Assembly (NCBI GenBank): GCA_903827375.1
Contig: CAIKHZ010000070.1
Coordinates: forward strand, 1-41,962
Source: Akkermansiaceae bacterium
GTDB lineage: Bacteria > Verrucomicrobiota > Verrucomicrobiia > Verrucomicrobiales > Akkermansiaceae
Direction: 5' to 3'
DNA length: 41,962 nucleotides
Shown: positions 16,396 to 24,900 of the stretch, one piece after another
How the letters are laid out: every line of letters begins with the position of its first letter
Numbering within the stretch: position 1 is the stretch's first letter
Notes under the pieces: generated by a model
Told to the model about the DNA's origin: nothing
Database searches by the model: none
Seen by the model: only the letters and a program-made list of their open reading frames with translations
Translations under genes and position numbers: made by a program

Positions 16396-17118
16396 GTGAA
16401 TGCATTGATCCTATCGACGCGAAAGTTGGCCGAGGCGCTGCGGGGCTTGGAGTTTTTGCCGCCGGTGGCGCAGGTGTATCGGCCTCTGGATTATGCATGG
16501 CAACCCCATCAACTCTACCTCCAACGCTTTGGCAACGGACTCAAGCGGGTGCTCTTTCTGGGCATGAACCCGGGCCCCTTCGGCATGGCTCAATCCGGCG
16601 TGCCCTTTGGCGAAATCGCCGCCGTGCGCGATTGGATGGGCATCCAAGCCGCTGTGGCCAAGCCCCCCAGCGAGCACCCCAAGCGGCCCATCGATGGCTT
16701 TGCCTGCCAGCGCTCAGAAGTGAGCGGCCAGCGCCTGTGGGGCTTGTTTGCTGCCCGCTATCCGAAGGCTGAGGACTTTTTCGCCGGACACTTTGTGCAG
16801 AATTATTGCCCGTTGGTGTGGATGAGCGCAAGCGGTGCTAATCTAACGCCTGACAAACTGGCCGCCGCTGACATGCAACCCGTCGAGCTCGCCTGCCTGA
16901 CGCATCTAACGGAGGTGATCGAACTACTGCGCCCCTCGTACTTGATCGGGGTGGGTGGCTTTGCTGAAGCCCGGCTGCGTCTAGCGGCGGCAGCGTGTGG
17001 CAGTGCGGCGCTTATCGGGCGGGTGCTGCACCCGTCGCCGGCATCCCCTGCGGCCAACCGTGGTTGGGCCGGGGCCGCCACCCGCCAACTTCAAGCCCTC
17101 GGTGTGTGGCCGGATTGA
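16396..17118 (+). CDS. SMUG-type single-strand-selective uracil-DNA glycosylase
   Basis: This 240-residue protein has both SMUG1 signatures: GMNPGPFGMAQSGVPFG (residues 56-72), holding the catalytic Asn58 position, and HPSPASPAANRGW (His212 onward), the DNA-intercalating motif. It would excise uracil and oxidised pyrimidines to begin base excision repair. SMUG-like enzymes are patchily distributed in bacteria, including Verrucomicrobia and Planctomycetes. The start is GTG 16396 (MNALILSTRK), 13 bases after a weak AGGAT. No Fe-S cysteine cluster is present, arguing against UDG families 4 and 5. It is divergent from the CBS gene (173-base gap) and convergent with the M24 peptidase gene, whose stop lies 8 bases beyond. 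Confidence 0.92.
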   Translation: MNALILSTRKLAEALRGLEFLPPVAQVYRPLDYAWQPHQLYLQRFGNGLKRVLFLGMNPGPFGMAQSGVPFGEIAAVRDWMGIQAAVAKPPSEHPKRPIDGFACQRSEVSGQRLWGLFAARYPKAEDFFAGHFVQNYCPLVWMSASGANLTPDKLAAADMQPVELACLTHLTEVIELLRPSYLIGVGGFAEARLRLAAAACGSAALIGRVLHPSPASPAANRGWAGAATRQLQALGVWPD

Positions 17119-17126
17119 GCCCAGCA

Positions 17127-18338
17127 CTAGCCAAGGATCATGGTTTCCAGAGCGGTGGGCAGTTCGCCGAGGCACTCGTTGCCGCCCTGGCTAACCCGAT
17201 AGACGTTTTCAATGCGAATGCCGCCAATCGAGGGCAGATAGATGCCGGGCTCGATTGTCGTTAGCATGTCCACCTGGCAGCAATCGTCAGCGTCGGCACG
17301 CAGCCACGGTGCCTCGTGAATAGCTAGACCCAAACCATGGCCCACTCCGTAATGAAATTCAGGATAGCCGGCGTCGATAATGGTATCGCGGGCGGCGCGG
17401 TCCACGTCGCCCATGAGTGCGCCTGGGCGGAGCTGGGCGGCGGCGCGCAGCAAGGCTTGCTCGACGATCGGATAGGCCTGGCGAGCGAATTCGGGAACAC
17501 TGCCGGGGAAAACTGTGCGGGTGATGTCGCTGCGGTATCCAGCGAATTCGGCCCCCCAGTCAAACAGCAGGGATTCCCCGGCGGCCACCCGGCGGGGGCC
17601 GGGCGAGTGGTGGGGACAAGCGCTGTTAGGCCCGCTTGCGACAATGATGCCGGTTTCCGGGAACCCCTGGCGGTCGGCACCCAGCGCCCACATGCGAGCC
17701 TCCAATTCTTCGGACAAGTCGCGCTCTGAGCGGCCGAGCAGGGCGGAGGCCCCTTGTCCGATGAGTTCGCTGAATGCCTGTTCAGCAATTTGCACACAAC
17801 GCCGGGTGAGGGCGATTTCACTGGGATCCTTCACGGCACGCAGGCTCGCCAGGCAATCCGGAAAGTCGCGTAGATGGATGCCTGCCGAGCGGCTGCGCTC
17901 GGTGAGCCGCAAGTAGGACTGGGCGCTGAGCTTGGCGGTATCCACCACCACATGGGTCAGCCCGCGTTTGACCACCTCGGCAATGACGAACTGCTCGAGC
18001 TCAGGCCGTTCGGTCGAGCGGGCGGAGGCTAGCAGAACCTCGCAACTGACGGCTTCTGCCCGCACTTCGCTGACCAGCATGTGGCGTGAGATGGCAAAGG
18101 CGGCACCTTCCAGCAGGACCAGCCAGGAAATGCCGTGGCGTGTTCCTGATAGATAGTGGATATCCAAGGGGTCGCACAGGATCAAGGCGTCCACCGGGCC
18201 ATGGATGGCGCGTGCCAGAGCGATGGCCCGCTGTCTGCGCAGGCGGAGGTCCGGGGTGGGCAAGGCACCGAGATCAAGGGCATCCGCAGGGGATTGGCGA
18301 TCCGCTAGGTGTCGAGGGCTGGATGAGAGGATGGGCAT
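17127..18338 (-). CDS. M24-family metallopeptidase (Xaa-Pro aminopeptidase-like)
   Basis: This cytosolic creatinase/aminopeptidase-fold protein of 403 residues has all five metal ligands: Asp260 and Asp271 in FDWGAEFAGYRSDITRT, His334 in GVGHGLGLAIHE, Glu363 in TIEPGIYLP and Glu377 in GGIRIENV. The N-terminal ~140 residues form the creatinase-N domain (ALILCDPLDIHYLSGTRHGI). The pita-bread domain follows from VKDPSEIALTRR. CPHHSPG before the first ligands is typical of proline peptidases. It should remove N-terminal residues preceding proline. ATG 18338 is used; an ATG at 18410 would add 24 residues without recognisable homology. Confidence 0.9.
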   Translation of the reverse strand: MPILSSSPRHLADRQSPADALDLGALPTPDLRLRRQRAIALARAIHGPVDALILCDPLDIHYLSGTRHGISWLVLLEGAAFAISRHMLVSEVRAEAVSCEVLLASARSTERPELEQFVIAEVVKRGLTHVVVDTAKLSAQSYLRLTERSRSAGIHLRDFPDCLASLRAVKDPSEIALTRRCVQIAEQAFSELIGQGASALLGRSERDLSEELEARMWALGADRQGFPETGIIVASGPNSACPHHSPGPRRVAAGESLLFDWGAEFAGYRSDITRTVFPGSVPEFARQAYPIVEQALLRAAAQLRPGALMGDVDRAARDTIIDAGYPEFHYGVGHGLGLAIHEAPWLRADADDCCQVDMLTTIEPGIYLPSIGGIRIENVYRVSQGGNECLGELPTALETMILG

Positions 18339-18503
18339 GGTGAGTTGCGCAAATGCAGCGGCATGTACCGAGGGTCCGATTTCAATTTGGCAGGGGGCAG
18401 ACGCAAACATCTATGGCGTGGCTCGAACCGCTTGATTGAAAAATGAAATTTCGGCCCGCATGAATGGCGATCTATACCCGTCTCATGCAATTCAAAATTT
18501 CAG

Positions 18504-18533
18504 GTTTCGCAACAAGACCAATGCGTTTCGCAA
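18504..18533. promoter_or_regulatory. Direct repeat GTTTCGCAA spaced by 21 bp (possible operator)
   Basis: GTTTCGCAA occurs at 18504-18512 and again at 18525-18533, a 21-base period equal to two helical turns. The site lies in the 406-base gap 18339-18744, upstream of the M24 peptidase gene. A hairpin CTTCGGC/GCCGAAG with a nine-base loop follows at 18545-18567. No gene was found in the gap. A regulator-binding role is inference from spacing only. Confidence 0.3.
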
Positions 18534-18744
18534 AATGAACAATCCTTCGGCTGAGCTCGTGCCGAAGAGGATCCGGATGCGAAAATCCTGTTCTGACTGC
18601 ACGACTTTGAGACCTACAAGGACTCGATGCACAACTCAGTTGTGGGATTGTAGCGGCGTGTCGATGACCGCCGATGCCGATGGATCGCCAATGAACCCGC
18701 TGATTCGACAAGGACGCCAGATCGGCGGACAAGCGGGAGCGACC

Positions 18745-19803
18745 TCAAGCGATTCCTGAGGGGACCGTCCAAGTGGCATTGCCGTGGAGCAGTTCCTGCC
18801 AGGTGCCGGTTCCGCGTTTGGCTTGGGCTTGGTCGATTTGCTCGTGGACGAGGTTTTCGTAAGTGGGTCTTTCGATTTGGCGGATGACCCCCATGGGCGT
18901 GGGAAACTCCGGTTCACCCATCGTGGCGAGTAGATGGGAATAGAGCGGGCTGGCTTGCTCGGGCTGATGGATGAGGATTTCCCCGGGAGCGGCGCTGGCG
19001 GCATCGACCACTTCGGGCGTCAGGCCATTGAGGCGGATGCCTTTGCTCTTATTTTTTCCAAAGAGCAGGGGTTTGCCAGTTTCGAGGAAGAGCATTTGCT
19101 CGTCGCGACTTTCCTTGCCGTAGATGCCATCCCAGGTGGCATCGTTGAAGATGACGCAATTTTGGAAGATTTCGACGAAGGAGATTCCCTTGTGATGATG
19201 GGCAGCCTTGAACGTCTCCACCATATGTTTGGGGTTATTGTCCACCGTGCGGGCGACAAATGTGGCTTCGGCACCCAAGGCGAAAAGCACGGGATTGAGA
19301 GGGTTTTCGAGTGAGCCGGTGGGTGACGTTTTGGTCTTGGTTCCAACCGGAGAGGTTGGGCTATACTGGCCCTTGGTGAGGCCGTAGATGCGGTTATTGA
19401 AGAGCAGGACGTTGATATTGATGTTGCGCCGCAGCAAGTGAAGAAGGTGGTTGCCGCCGATGCTCAGGCCGTCGCCATCGCCGGTGATGACCCACACGGA
19501 GAGGTCTGGGTTGGCGACTTTCACGCCGGTGGCGACGCTTGGGGCGCGGCCATGGATCGTGTGGAAGCCATAGGTGTTCATGTAGAATGGGAAGCGGCTG
19601 GAGCAACCGATGCCGCTGATCATGACGAAATTTTCGCGAGGCACACCGAGTTCGGGGAAGGTACGCTGGAGCGAGTTGAGGATGGCGTAATCGCCGCAGC
19701 CCGGGCACCAGCGCACTTCGTTAGGTGGAACGAAGTCCTTGCGGCTCAATTCCGGGATAGCGGGGATGTTTTGAGCGAGGGGTTGTTGGATAGCAGTGTC
19801 CAT
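18745..19803 (-). CDS. korB: 2-oxoacid:ferredoxin oxidoreductase, beta subunit
   Basis: This 352-residue subunit carries thiamine diphosphate and part of the Fe-S chemistry for oxidative decarboxylation of a 2-oxoacid, probably 2-oxoglutarate, to acyl-CoA with reduced ferredoxin. The Fe-S cysteines are C33 and C36 in WCPGCGD and C67 in GIGCSSR. The ThDP/Mg signature is GDGDGLSIGGNH (108-119), with NNRIYGLTKGQ (136-146). Its start lies six bases after the korA stop, so the two are co-translated. No separate delta (ferredoxin) or gamma gene is present; the gamma domain is fused in KorA. The substrate is inferred from similarity to the two-subunit Kor type and could be another 2-oxoacid. Confidence 0.93.
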   Translation of the reverse strand: MDTAIQQPLAQNIPAIPELSRKDFVPPNEVRWCPGCGDYAILNSLQRTFPELGVPRENFVMISGIGCSSRFPFYMNTYGFHTIHGRAPSVATGVKVANPDLSVWVITGDGDGLSIGGNHLLHLLRRNININVLLFNNRIYGLTKGQYSPTSPVGTKTKTSPTGSLENPLNPVLFALGAEATFVARTVDNNPKHMVETFKAAHHHKGISFVEIFQNCVIFNDATWDGIYGKESRDEQMLFLETGKPLLFGKNKSKGIRLNGLTPEVVDAASAAPGEILIHQPEQASPLYSHLLATMGEPEFPTPMGVIRQIERPTYENLVHEQIDQAQAKRGTGTWQELLHGNATWTVPSGIA

Positions 19804-19809
19804 GGGGGA

Positions 19810-21654
19810 TTAGGCGTTAAGGAGTTCTAGGATGCGGGCGCGGATTTCACTGATCTTGAAGGGCTGGCCTTTGACCTTGGACATCGCGAGGGTATCAACC
19901 AAATAATTGGCACGGATGAGGGTGCCAAGCTGGCCGTTGTTGAGCTCGGGAATAAGCACTTGATCAAAGCCAGCGAGCAGATCACCAAGATCGGCCGGCA
20001 GAGGATTGAGGTGGCGCAAGGTGCTGCTGCTCACTGGGTGACCTTCGCTGCGCAGAGTGGCTACCGCGGAGGTGATTGCGCCGTGAGTGCCACCCCAGCC
20101 GAGGACCAGAAGTTTGCCCTGCTTGGGGCCGTTGACCTCCATGGGCGGCAAGTCCTTGGCAATGCCGGCAACCTTGGCGGCACGGAGCTCGGTCATCAGA
20201 CTGTGAATCTCCGGATCGTAACTGATGGCACCTTTTTCATTTTTCTCGAGGCCGCCGATGCGGTGTTCGAGGCCGGGTTGGCCTGGGATGGCGTGGGTGC
20301 GTGCAAGGGTATGTGGATCGCGGGCAAAGGCGACGTACGGTTTGGTTTCGTCTGCAAAAGGCTTGGAAATGTCCGGCAGCGACGCCTCGTCGGGCACCAG
20401 CCATGGCTCGGAACCGTTGGCAAGGTAGCCATCGGTAAGCAGAATCACAGGAGTCGAATATCGGATGGCAATGCGCGCGGCCTCGAAAGCTGCGCTGAAG
20501 CAGTCGGATGGGGAATTGGCGGCGACGACCGGCAGCGGGCTTTCGCCATGGCGCCCGTAGAGAGCCTGAAACAGGTCGGATTGCTCGGTTTTGGTCGGCA
20601 GGCCGGTGCTTGGGCCCCCACGTTGGACGTTGATAATGACGAGTGGTAGTTCGGTGGTGACGGCCAAGCCGATGAACTCGCTCTTCAGACACATGCCGGG
20701 ACCACTGGTGGCGGTGGCACCGAGTTTGCCGGCGTAACTGCCGCCAATCGCCACGCCAATGGCGGCAATTTCATCCTCGGCCTGCACGGTGGTGACGCCG
20801 AAGTGTTTGTAACCCGCCAGGGTTTCGAGGACGGATGTGGCCGGAGTGATCGGGTAACCAGAAAAAAGCAAGTCCCGCCCACTCCGCCGCGAGGCGGCAA
20901 TCAGGCCAAGAGCGGTGGCTTCGTTGCCGGAAATTTTCCGATAAATTCCGGGGGTGACCTCGGCGCGAGCCACCCTGTAGCGCTCAATCGTGAGCTCGGA
21001 TGTCTCGCCGAGGAAATAGCCGGCTTTGACCACGGCCGCGTTGGCGTCCGCGAGGTCAGGCAGCTTTTTCCCCCATTTGGCATGGATGTAATCGAGGGTT
21101 GGTTCGATTGGGCGGCTATACACCCAGAACATGAATCCGAGGGCCAGGAAGTTTTTGCAGCGGAGTTTTTCGCGGTTCGTCAGCGAGCTCTCTTTGAGGG
21201 CTGCGAGCGCCAAGCCAGTGATGTCGAGCGCCACCAGAATGTAGTTCTCCGCTAGACTCGGGTCGTCCAGCGGGTTGCTGGTGAATCCGGCCATTTTGAG
21301 GTTGTCTTCGGTGAAGGCGGCGGTGTTGACGACGAGCAGTCCCCCTTTGACGAGGTCCTGCAGATGCACGGCGAGGGCGGCCGGGTTCATTGCCACCAAG
21401 GCGTCGGGTGCATCACCGGACGTCAGCACCTTGCTGCTGCCGAAGTGGACTTGGAAGGCGGAAACACCGCCGATGGTGCCGACTGGGGCGCGGATCTCTG
21501 CCGGATAGTCTGGAAAGGTAGCTATCGAGTTGGGGATGGTCACGCTGGTGTCGGTGAAGCGTTCACCAACAATTTGCATGCCATCACCGGAATCTCCGGC
21601 GAATCGGATAACCACTGATTTCATCTCGCGAAAGCCGGGGGAAGAGTCGGACAT
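19810..21654 (-). CDS. korA: 2-oxoacid:ferredoxin oxidoreductase, fused gamma-alpha subunit
   Basis: This 614-residue partner of KorB begins with a gamma (POR_N-like) domain (VVIRFAGDSGDGMQIVGERF, residues ~14-33, to about 195). The alpha domain follows, with GNEATALGLIAASRRSGRDL, SGYPITPATSVLE, QAEDEIAAIGVAIGGSYAG and ATSGPGMCLKSEFIG. This gamma-alpha fusion is the standard two-subunit Kor architecture. ATG 21654 (MSDSSPGFREMKSV) is preferred; ATG 21624 is also possible. Reduced ferredoxin from this enzyme would serve reductive or low-potential pathways. The gene is 154 bases downstream of the degenerate HtrA-like gene on the same strand, and the spacer holds no obvious terminator. Confidence 0.93.
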   Translation of the reverse strand: MSDSSPGFREMKSVVIRFAGDSGDGMQIVGERFTDTSVTIPNSIATFPDYPAEIRAPVGTIGGVSAFQVHFGSSKVLTSGDAPDALVAMNPAALAVHLQDLVKGGLLVVNTAAFTEDNLKMAGFTSNPLDDPSLAENYILVALDITGLALAALKESSLTNREKLRCKNFLALGFMFWVYSRPIEPTLDYIHAKWGKKLPDLADANAAVVKAGYFLGETSELTIERYRVARAEVTPGIYRKISGNEATALGLIAASRRSGRDLLFSGYPITPATSVLETLAGYKHFGVTTVQAEDEIAAIGVAIGGSYAGKLGATATSGPGMCLKSEFIGLAVTTELPLVIINVQRGGPSTGLPTKTEQSDLFQALYGRHGESPLPVVAANSPSDCFSAAFEAARIAIRYSTPVILLTDGYLANGSEPWLVPDEASLPDISKPFADETKPYVAFARDPHTLARTHAIPGQPGLEHRIGGLEKNEKGAISYDPEIHSLMTELRAAKVAGIAKDLPPMEVNGPKQGKLLVLGWGGTHGAITSAVATLRSEGHPVSSSTLRHLNPLPADLGDLLAGFDQVLIPELNNGQLGTLIRANYLVDTLAMSKVKGQPFKISEIRARILELLNA

Positions 21655-21808
21655 ATGAGTGTGTATTGCTTGCTCGGGCCAGAAAGTGGGGGGATCTCGC
21701 CGCGATGTCAATCATGGCCGTGGCTTTGATCAGAAAAATTTTCTCTAACCCCGGGCAGGTGTGTGTGGGCTGCGTGAGGCTGCAGATCTGGTGGGTGGGC
21801 ACCAGGGG

Positions 21809-22801
21809 TTAGGGAGTCTTGAGGAGGCGTTCGGCAAGGGCCTTGAGGTCTTCGACGGGAATGGCAAAACTCTCGGCGCGGTTGGCGCGGGCGATGTTCA
21901 TGCCGATGCAGCGGCCTTCAAGATCTAACAGCGGTCCGCCGACAATGGATCTTGCACCGAGGATGTCGTGCTGGAGGATCCGTGGAAAGCCACTCCGTCG
22001 TTCGGAAAACGCGCCACTCATGGCATCGTTGCGGTTCAATTCCTCGCTCATTTCGTTGCGGGCCATGAGCCGCACGTCAGCGGATTTCTCCTCTTGGTTA
22101 CGCCGGAAAGTGAGCTTGGCGATCGTCCCGGCCTTGCGGTCTTTGAGCACGGCACCCACCTCATCGAGTTTGGTAACTGGCTTGCCGTCAATGGCTAGAA
22201 TCACGTCACCTTTTTGCAGGCCGGCCTCTTTGGCACCGCTCTTTTCCTGGACGTCATCGATTTCCAGTTCCTTCGCATCGAGCTTGAGTTTCACGCCGAG
22301 GGCAGCGCCGCCAGATGTGGGGATTTCGCGGATCTTCGCGCTGATGATCCCGGCGAGCACCCGCCGATGGGTGCGGGTGGTGGTGCCGTTGGCCACCACC
22401 CAGGTGCCTTGGCTCACGGCACTGGTTGGAGCGTAGGCCACCGGGGTCAGGTCGCTGGCATCGATCTTGATTAGGGCCACGTCCCACTGATCGTCGATGG
22501 CGAGAATCTTGGCTTCAGGATATTTTTTCTCATCGACGGTCACACCGAGTTTTTTGATGGTTTTGAGCTCGCTCGCTTTAGTTAGGATATGACCGGTGGG
22601 GGAAATGACAACTCCGCAGATAGCCTCGGCTCGGCCGTCGTAGATGATAGCGCTGCATTTTTGGATGACCTGGCGTTGGGCGTCGAAGGCGGCCAGGACG
22701 GTGGGGCCTGTGGTGCGGAAGGCGGTTTCGAGGCTTTGGTCGGCAGGGGCGTGGGCCACGATGGCGAGGATGATGGCGGGGATGATGAGTTTAGCGTGCA
22801 C
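21809..22801 (-). CDS. Catalytically degenerate HtrA-like protein with PDZ inserted inside the protease fold
   Basis: This secreted protein (330 residues from GTG 22801, signal peptide LIIPAIILAIVAHAPA) resembles trypsin-like S1C proteases. In the segment ILTKASEL, Ser77 stands where TAAH normally supplies His. DDQWDVALIKI keeps the Asp (D107). Near the C-terminus SIVGGPLLDLEGRCIGMNIA matches the GNSGGPL region, but the nucleophile Ser is Val287. A PDZ domain (about 165-245, SGAKEAGLQKGDVILAIDGK) lies between the Asp and pseudo-Ser segments, not at the C-terminus. The protein is therefore probably a non-proteolytic binding partner. GTG 22801 overlaps the upstream protease stop by 11 bases; an ATG at 22846 would overlap more and bury the signal peptide. 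Coupling to the active protease gene suggests joint function. Confidence 0.8.
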   Translation of the reverse strand: MHAKLIIPAIILAIVAHAPADQSLETAFRTTGPTVLAAFDAQRQVIQKCSAIIYDGRAEAICGVVISPTGHILTKASELKTIKKLGVTVDEKKYPEAKILAIDDQWDVALIKIDASDLTPVAYAPTSAVSQGTWVVANGTTTRTHRRVLAGIISAKIREIPTSGGAALGVKLKLDAKELEIDDVQEKSGAKEAGLQKGDVILAIDGKPVTKLDEVGAVLKDRKAGTIAKLTFRRNQEEKSADVRLMARNEMSEELNRNDAMSGAFSERRSGFPRILQHDILGARSIVGGPLLDLEGRCIGMNIARANRAESFAIPVEDLKALAERLLKTP

Positions 22802-23771
22802 CGAGTTTAAGTTTGATGGTGAGGGGTTTGCCGGCACGCAGGACATCGAATTCCAAGGGATCCCCTTCGGCCATTTCCTTGAGCGTCTCTTGCAGCTGCT
22901 CGCGGGTCTTCAGTTCGCTGCCATTGAGCTTGAGCAGTACGTCGTCTTCCTTGAAATCCGCCTTCGCCGCCGGAGTGTCCTTGCCCACCTTGGTCACTTT
23001 CAGGCCACCTTCACTGCGGGCTTCGGTGGCTAAACCGAGGAAGCCCTTGCCCTTTTCGGCCTTCTTCACAAACGGCCCCTCACCGATGAACTCAGCCTTG
23101 AGCAGGCCATCCCAATTTTTAATAAACACTTGGATGGGCACGTGCATGTCAATCCCCATCCAAACCCCGACGCGTGAGTGGATGCCGATCAACTGGCCTT
23201 GCAAGTTAAATAGGGGACCTCCGGAATCGCCGCCAATGAGGGTGCAGTCCGATTGAATGGTGCTTTCTGCCATGCGCACCAGCCGACCCAACCGCACGAC
23301 CGAGCCGCGCTCTTTGTCGAATCCACCGGAATGCCCGAGCGCAAATACCCAGTCGCCCAGCCGCGTCGTATCCTTGCGATCCAGATCTACAAAGGGAAAT
23401 TTTTCCTTTTCGGTGATGCGCACCATGGCGGCATCGGTATCTGCGACGACCCCGAGGGACACGGCCTTGAGCTTGCGGCCGTCTTCCAACACCACGGTGA
23501 GGTCCTTATTGACGCCGCTGGCGACGTGGGCGGCGGTGAGGACTAGGCCGTCCTCTGAGACGATGACTCCGCTGCCGCTGCCTTCGCCGAGTTCGATGCA
23601 CACGGTGGCATTGCGGGCGGCTGGCAAGACCTGGGTGAGGGCGTGCTGGATGGCATCAAGGTCTTGGCGGTTTTCAGGCGCTTTCTTGTCATTCACATAG
23701 GGCCTGGCTGGTTCCGCGGAGGCGGCCCAAGGCAACAGGGCGGTGAGCAAGCAGGGGAGCAAATGTTTCAT
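22791..23771 (-). CDS. HtrA/DegP-like serine protease with C-terminal PDZ domain
   Basis: This 326-residue exported protease has a signal peptide ending near AASAEP and a trypsin-like domain with an intact triad. His82 lies in LTAAHVAS, Asp113 in DTDAAMVRI and Ser183 in GGDSGGPLF. A single PDZ domain follows (about 240-326, TPAAKADFKEDDVLLKLNGS). HtrA-family proteins degrade or chaperone misfolded envelope proteins, with the PDZ reading exposed C-termini. It is shorter than two-PDZ DegP, closer to DegS/HtrA-like forms, but soluble after signal cleavage. ATG 23771 (MKHLLPCLLTALLPW) is chosen; the longer open frame to 24020 would overlap the preceding TPM-like gene. It is followed, with overlap, by the degenerate paralogue. 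Confidence 0.9.
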   Translation of the reverse strand: MKHLLPCLLTALLPWAASAEPARPYVNDKKAPENRQDLDAIQHALTQVLPAARNATVCIELGEGSGSGVIVSEDGLVLTAAHVASGVNKDLTVVLEDGRKLKAVSLGVVADTDAAMVRITEKEKFPFVDLDRKDTTRLGDWVFALGHSGGFDKERGSVVRLGRLVRMAESTIQSDCTLIGGDSGGPLFNLQGQLIGIHSRVGVWMGIDMHVPIQVFIKNWDGLLKAEFIGEGPFVKKAEKGKGFLGLATEARSEGGLKVTKVGKDTPAAKADFKEDDVLLKLNGSELKTREQLQETLKEMAEGDPLEFDVLRAGKPLTIKLKLGAR

Positions 23772-23850
23772 CTCGTGGAAAGAGCGGCACACTACCAGCG
23801 TCCCGTCTCTGTGGCAACCCCGCATGCCGGGATTTTGCACGTGCGGTCGA

Positions 23851-24900
23851 TCAGGTCCGGCGCAAATAGCCTGCCACCTGCCGACGCTGCGATGCCGGTG
23901 GCAGGTCGGCACTGGCAAAGGCAATGACAGCTCCCAGGCCTGCCGCGTGTTGACCACCGAGGCGCGGTTCAACAAAGAGTTCAGGAAAGCGATAGGTCGC
24001 ACGCCGACGCCGCCAGCCAATGATGCCTACACTCGCGGCGAGCACGCTGGCAATCAACAGGCCGGGTATCGCCAGATCCAGCGCCATCGGGCGCCAGCGG
24101 GCCCAGCGCTCGGCCAACGAAGAAGAACTTTTTGCGAGTTTGGCAGCTCGTGCCCGTGAGAGCTTGGGTCCATCGGCCTCGTCGCTGATGCCGTGGAGCA
24201 TTTGTTCCATCCGATAGATCCGCTTCGTCAGCTGGATCGTGAAAGCCTCCAACTGCGCTGGCGGGCTGGCTTTTTGGCTGGCCTGGTAGATCGCGCTTTG
24301 GAGAGCTTGGCGCTGCTCTGTGGCCGGGATGGCCTCTGGCATTGACGGGCTTGGGTAGAGCACAGTTTGTTGCGGGGCACCGAGAAAATAGAATACCAAG
24401 AGGGTTGGGCGCTCTGTGCCGAAGCAGCGCTCGCATAATTCTTCGCCACGAACGTCGCCAGGAATCTCCTGATCCTTGGCAAATATATAAATGTAAAGGT
24501 CGATGGGCGAATCGGCCGCATGGGCCTTGAGCAAGGCGAGTTGCTCGTGCGTCGCCCCTTCATCAAGCAATCCCTGCGGGTCTATCAGAAAACCCTCCGG
24601 CTTGGCATCAAAATAGGCCGTTAAAAATTTTTCGGGAACCGGCACAACGGGTGACTGTGGCGCAGTGAGACCTGCTGTGGGCACGCCTCCACCAAGGTCT
24701 GGAGGACTCACTGCAGCGCCCGGTTGCGACTCGCCATCTGCCGCAGCGCCTAATATCCGCTCGCCAGCCAGCCAGCCGTTGGCTTCCATGGCCTTGCGTT
24801 GCGCCTCGCTCCAGTTTGGCAGCGGAGCGCTATTGCGGGCAGTGGCCCAGGGTGCGGCCAGCCACGCTCCAACCACCAACCCCTGCCATGCCTTCATCAT
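23851..24900 (-). CDS. Membrane protein with divergent TPM-like extracytoplasmic domain
   Basis: This 349-residue protein has a probable signal peptide (first ~22 residues), a Pro/Gly-rich linker and a domain at about 105-215. The domain (FLIDPQGLLDEGATHEQLAL, then DLYIYIFAKDQEIP and PTLLVFYFLGAPQQTVLYPS) follows the order of strands in TPM domains but is diverged. A helical stretch, one membrane helix near 275-297 (LAIPGLLIASVLAASVGIIG) and a basic cytoplasmic tail complete it. TPM proteins include photosystem-repair phosphatases in plants and poorly known bacterial envelope proteins. The TPM call is my inference from pattern and from the adjacent TPM gene. Its ATG overlaps that gene's stop as ATGA (24897-24900), indicating translational coupling. 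Confidence 0.7.
   Translation of the reverse strand: MMKAWQGLVVGAWLAAPWATARNSAPLPNWSEAQRKAMEANGWLAGERILGAAADGESQPGAAVSPPDLGGGVPTAGLTAPQSPVVPVPEKFLTAYFDAKPEGFLIDPQGLLDEGATHEQLALLKAHAADSPIDLYIYIFAKDQEIPGDVRGEELCERCFGTERPTLLVFYFLGAPQQTVLYPSPSMPEAIPATEQRQALQSAIYQASQKASPPAQLEAFTIQLTKRIYRMEQMLHGISDEADGPKLSRARAAKLAKSSSSLAERWARWRPMALDLAIPGLLIASVLAASVGIIGWRRRRATYRFPELFVEPRLGGQHAAGLGAVIAFASADLPPASQRRQVAGYLRRT

Noticed and set aside
22791-24020. Longer version of the HtrA-like gene starting at 24020
   Set aside because: The extra 83 residues would overlap the preceding gene by about 170 bases and precede a normal signal peptide at 23771.
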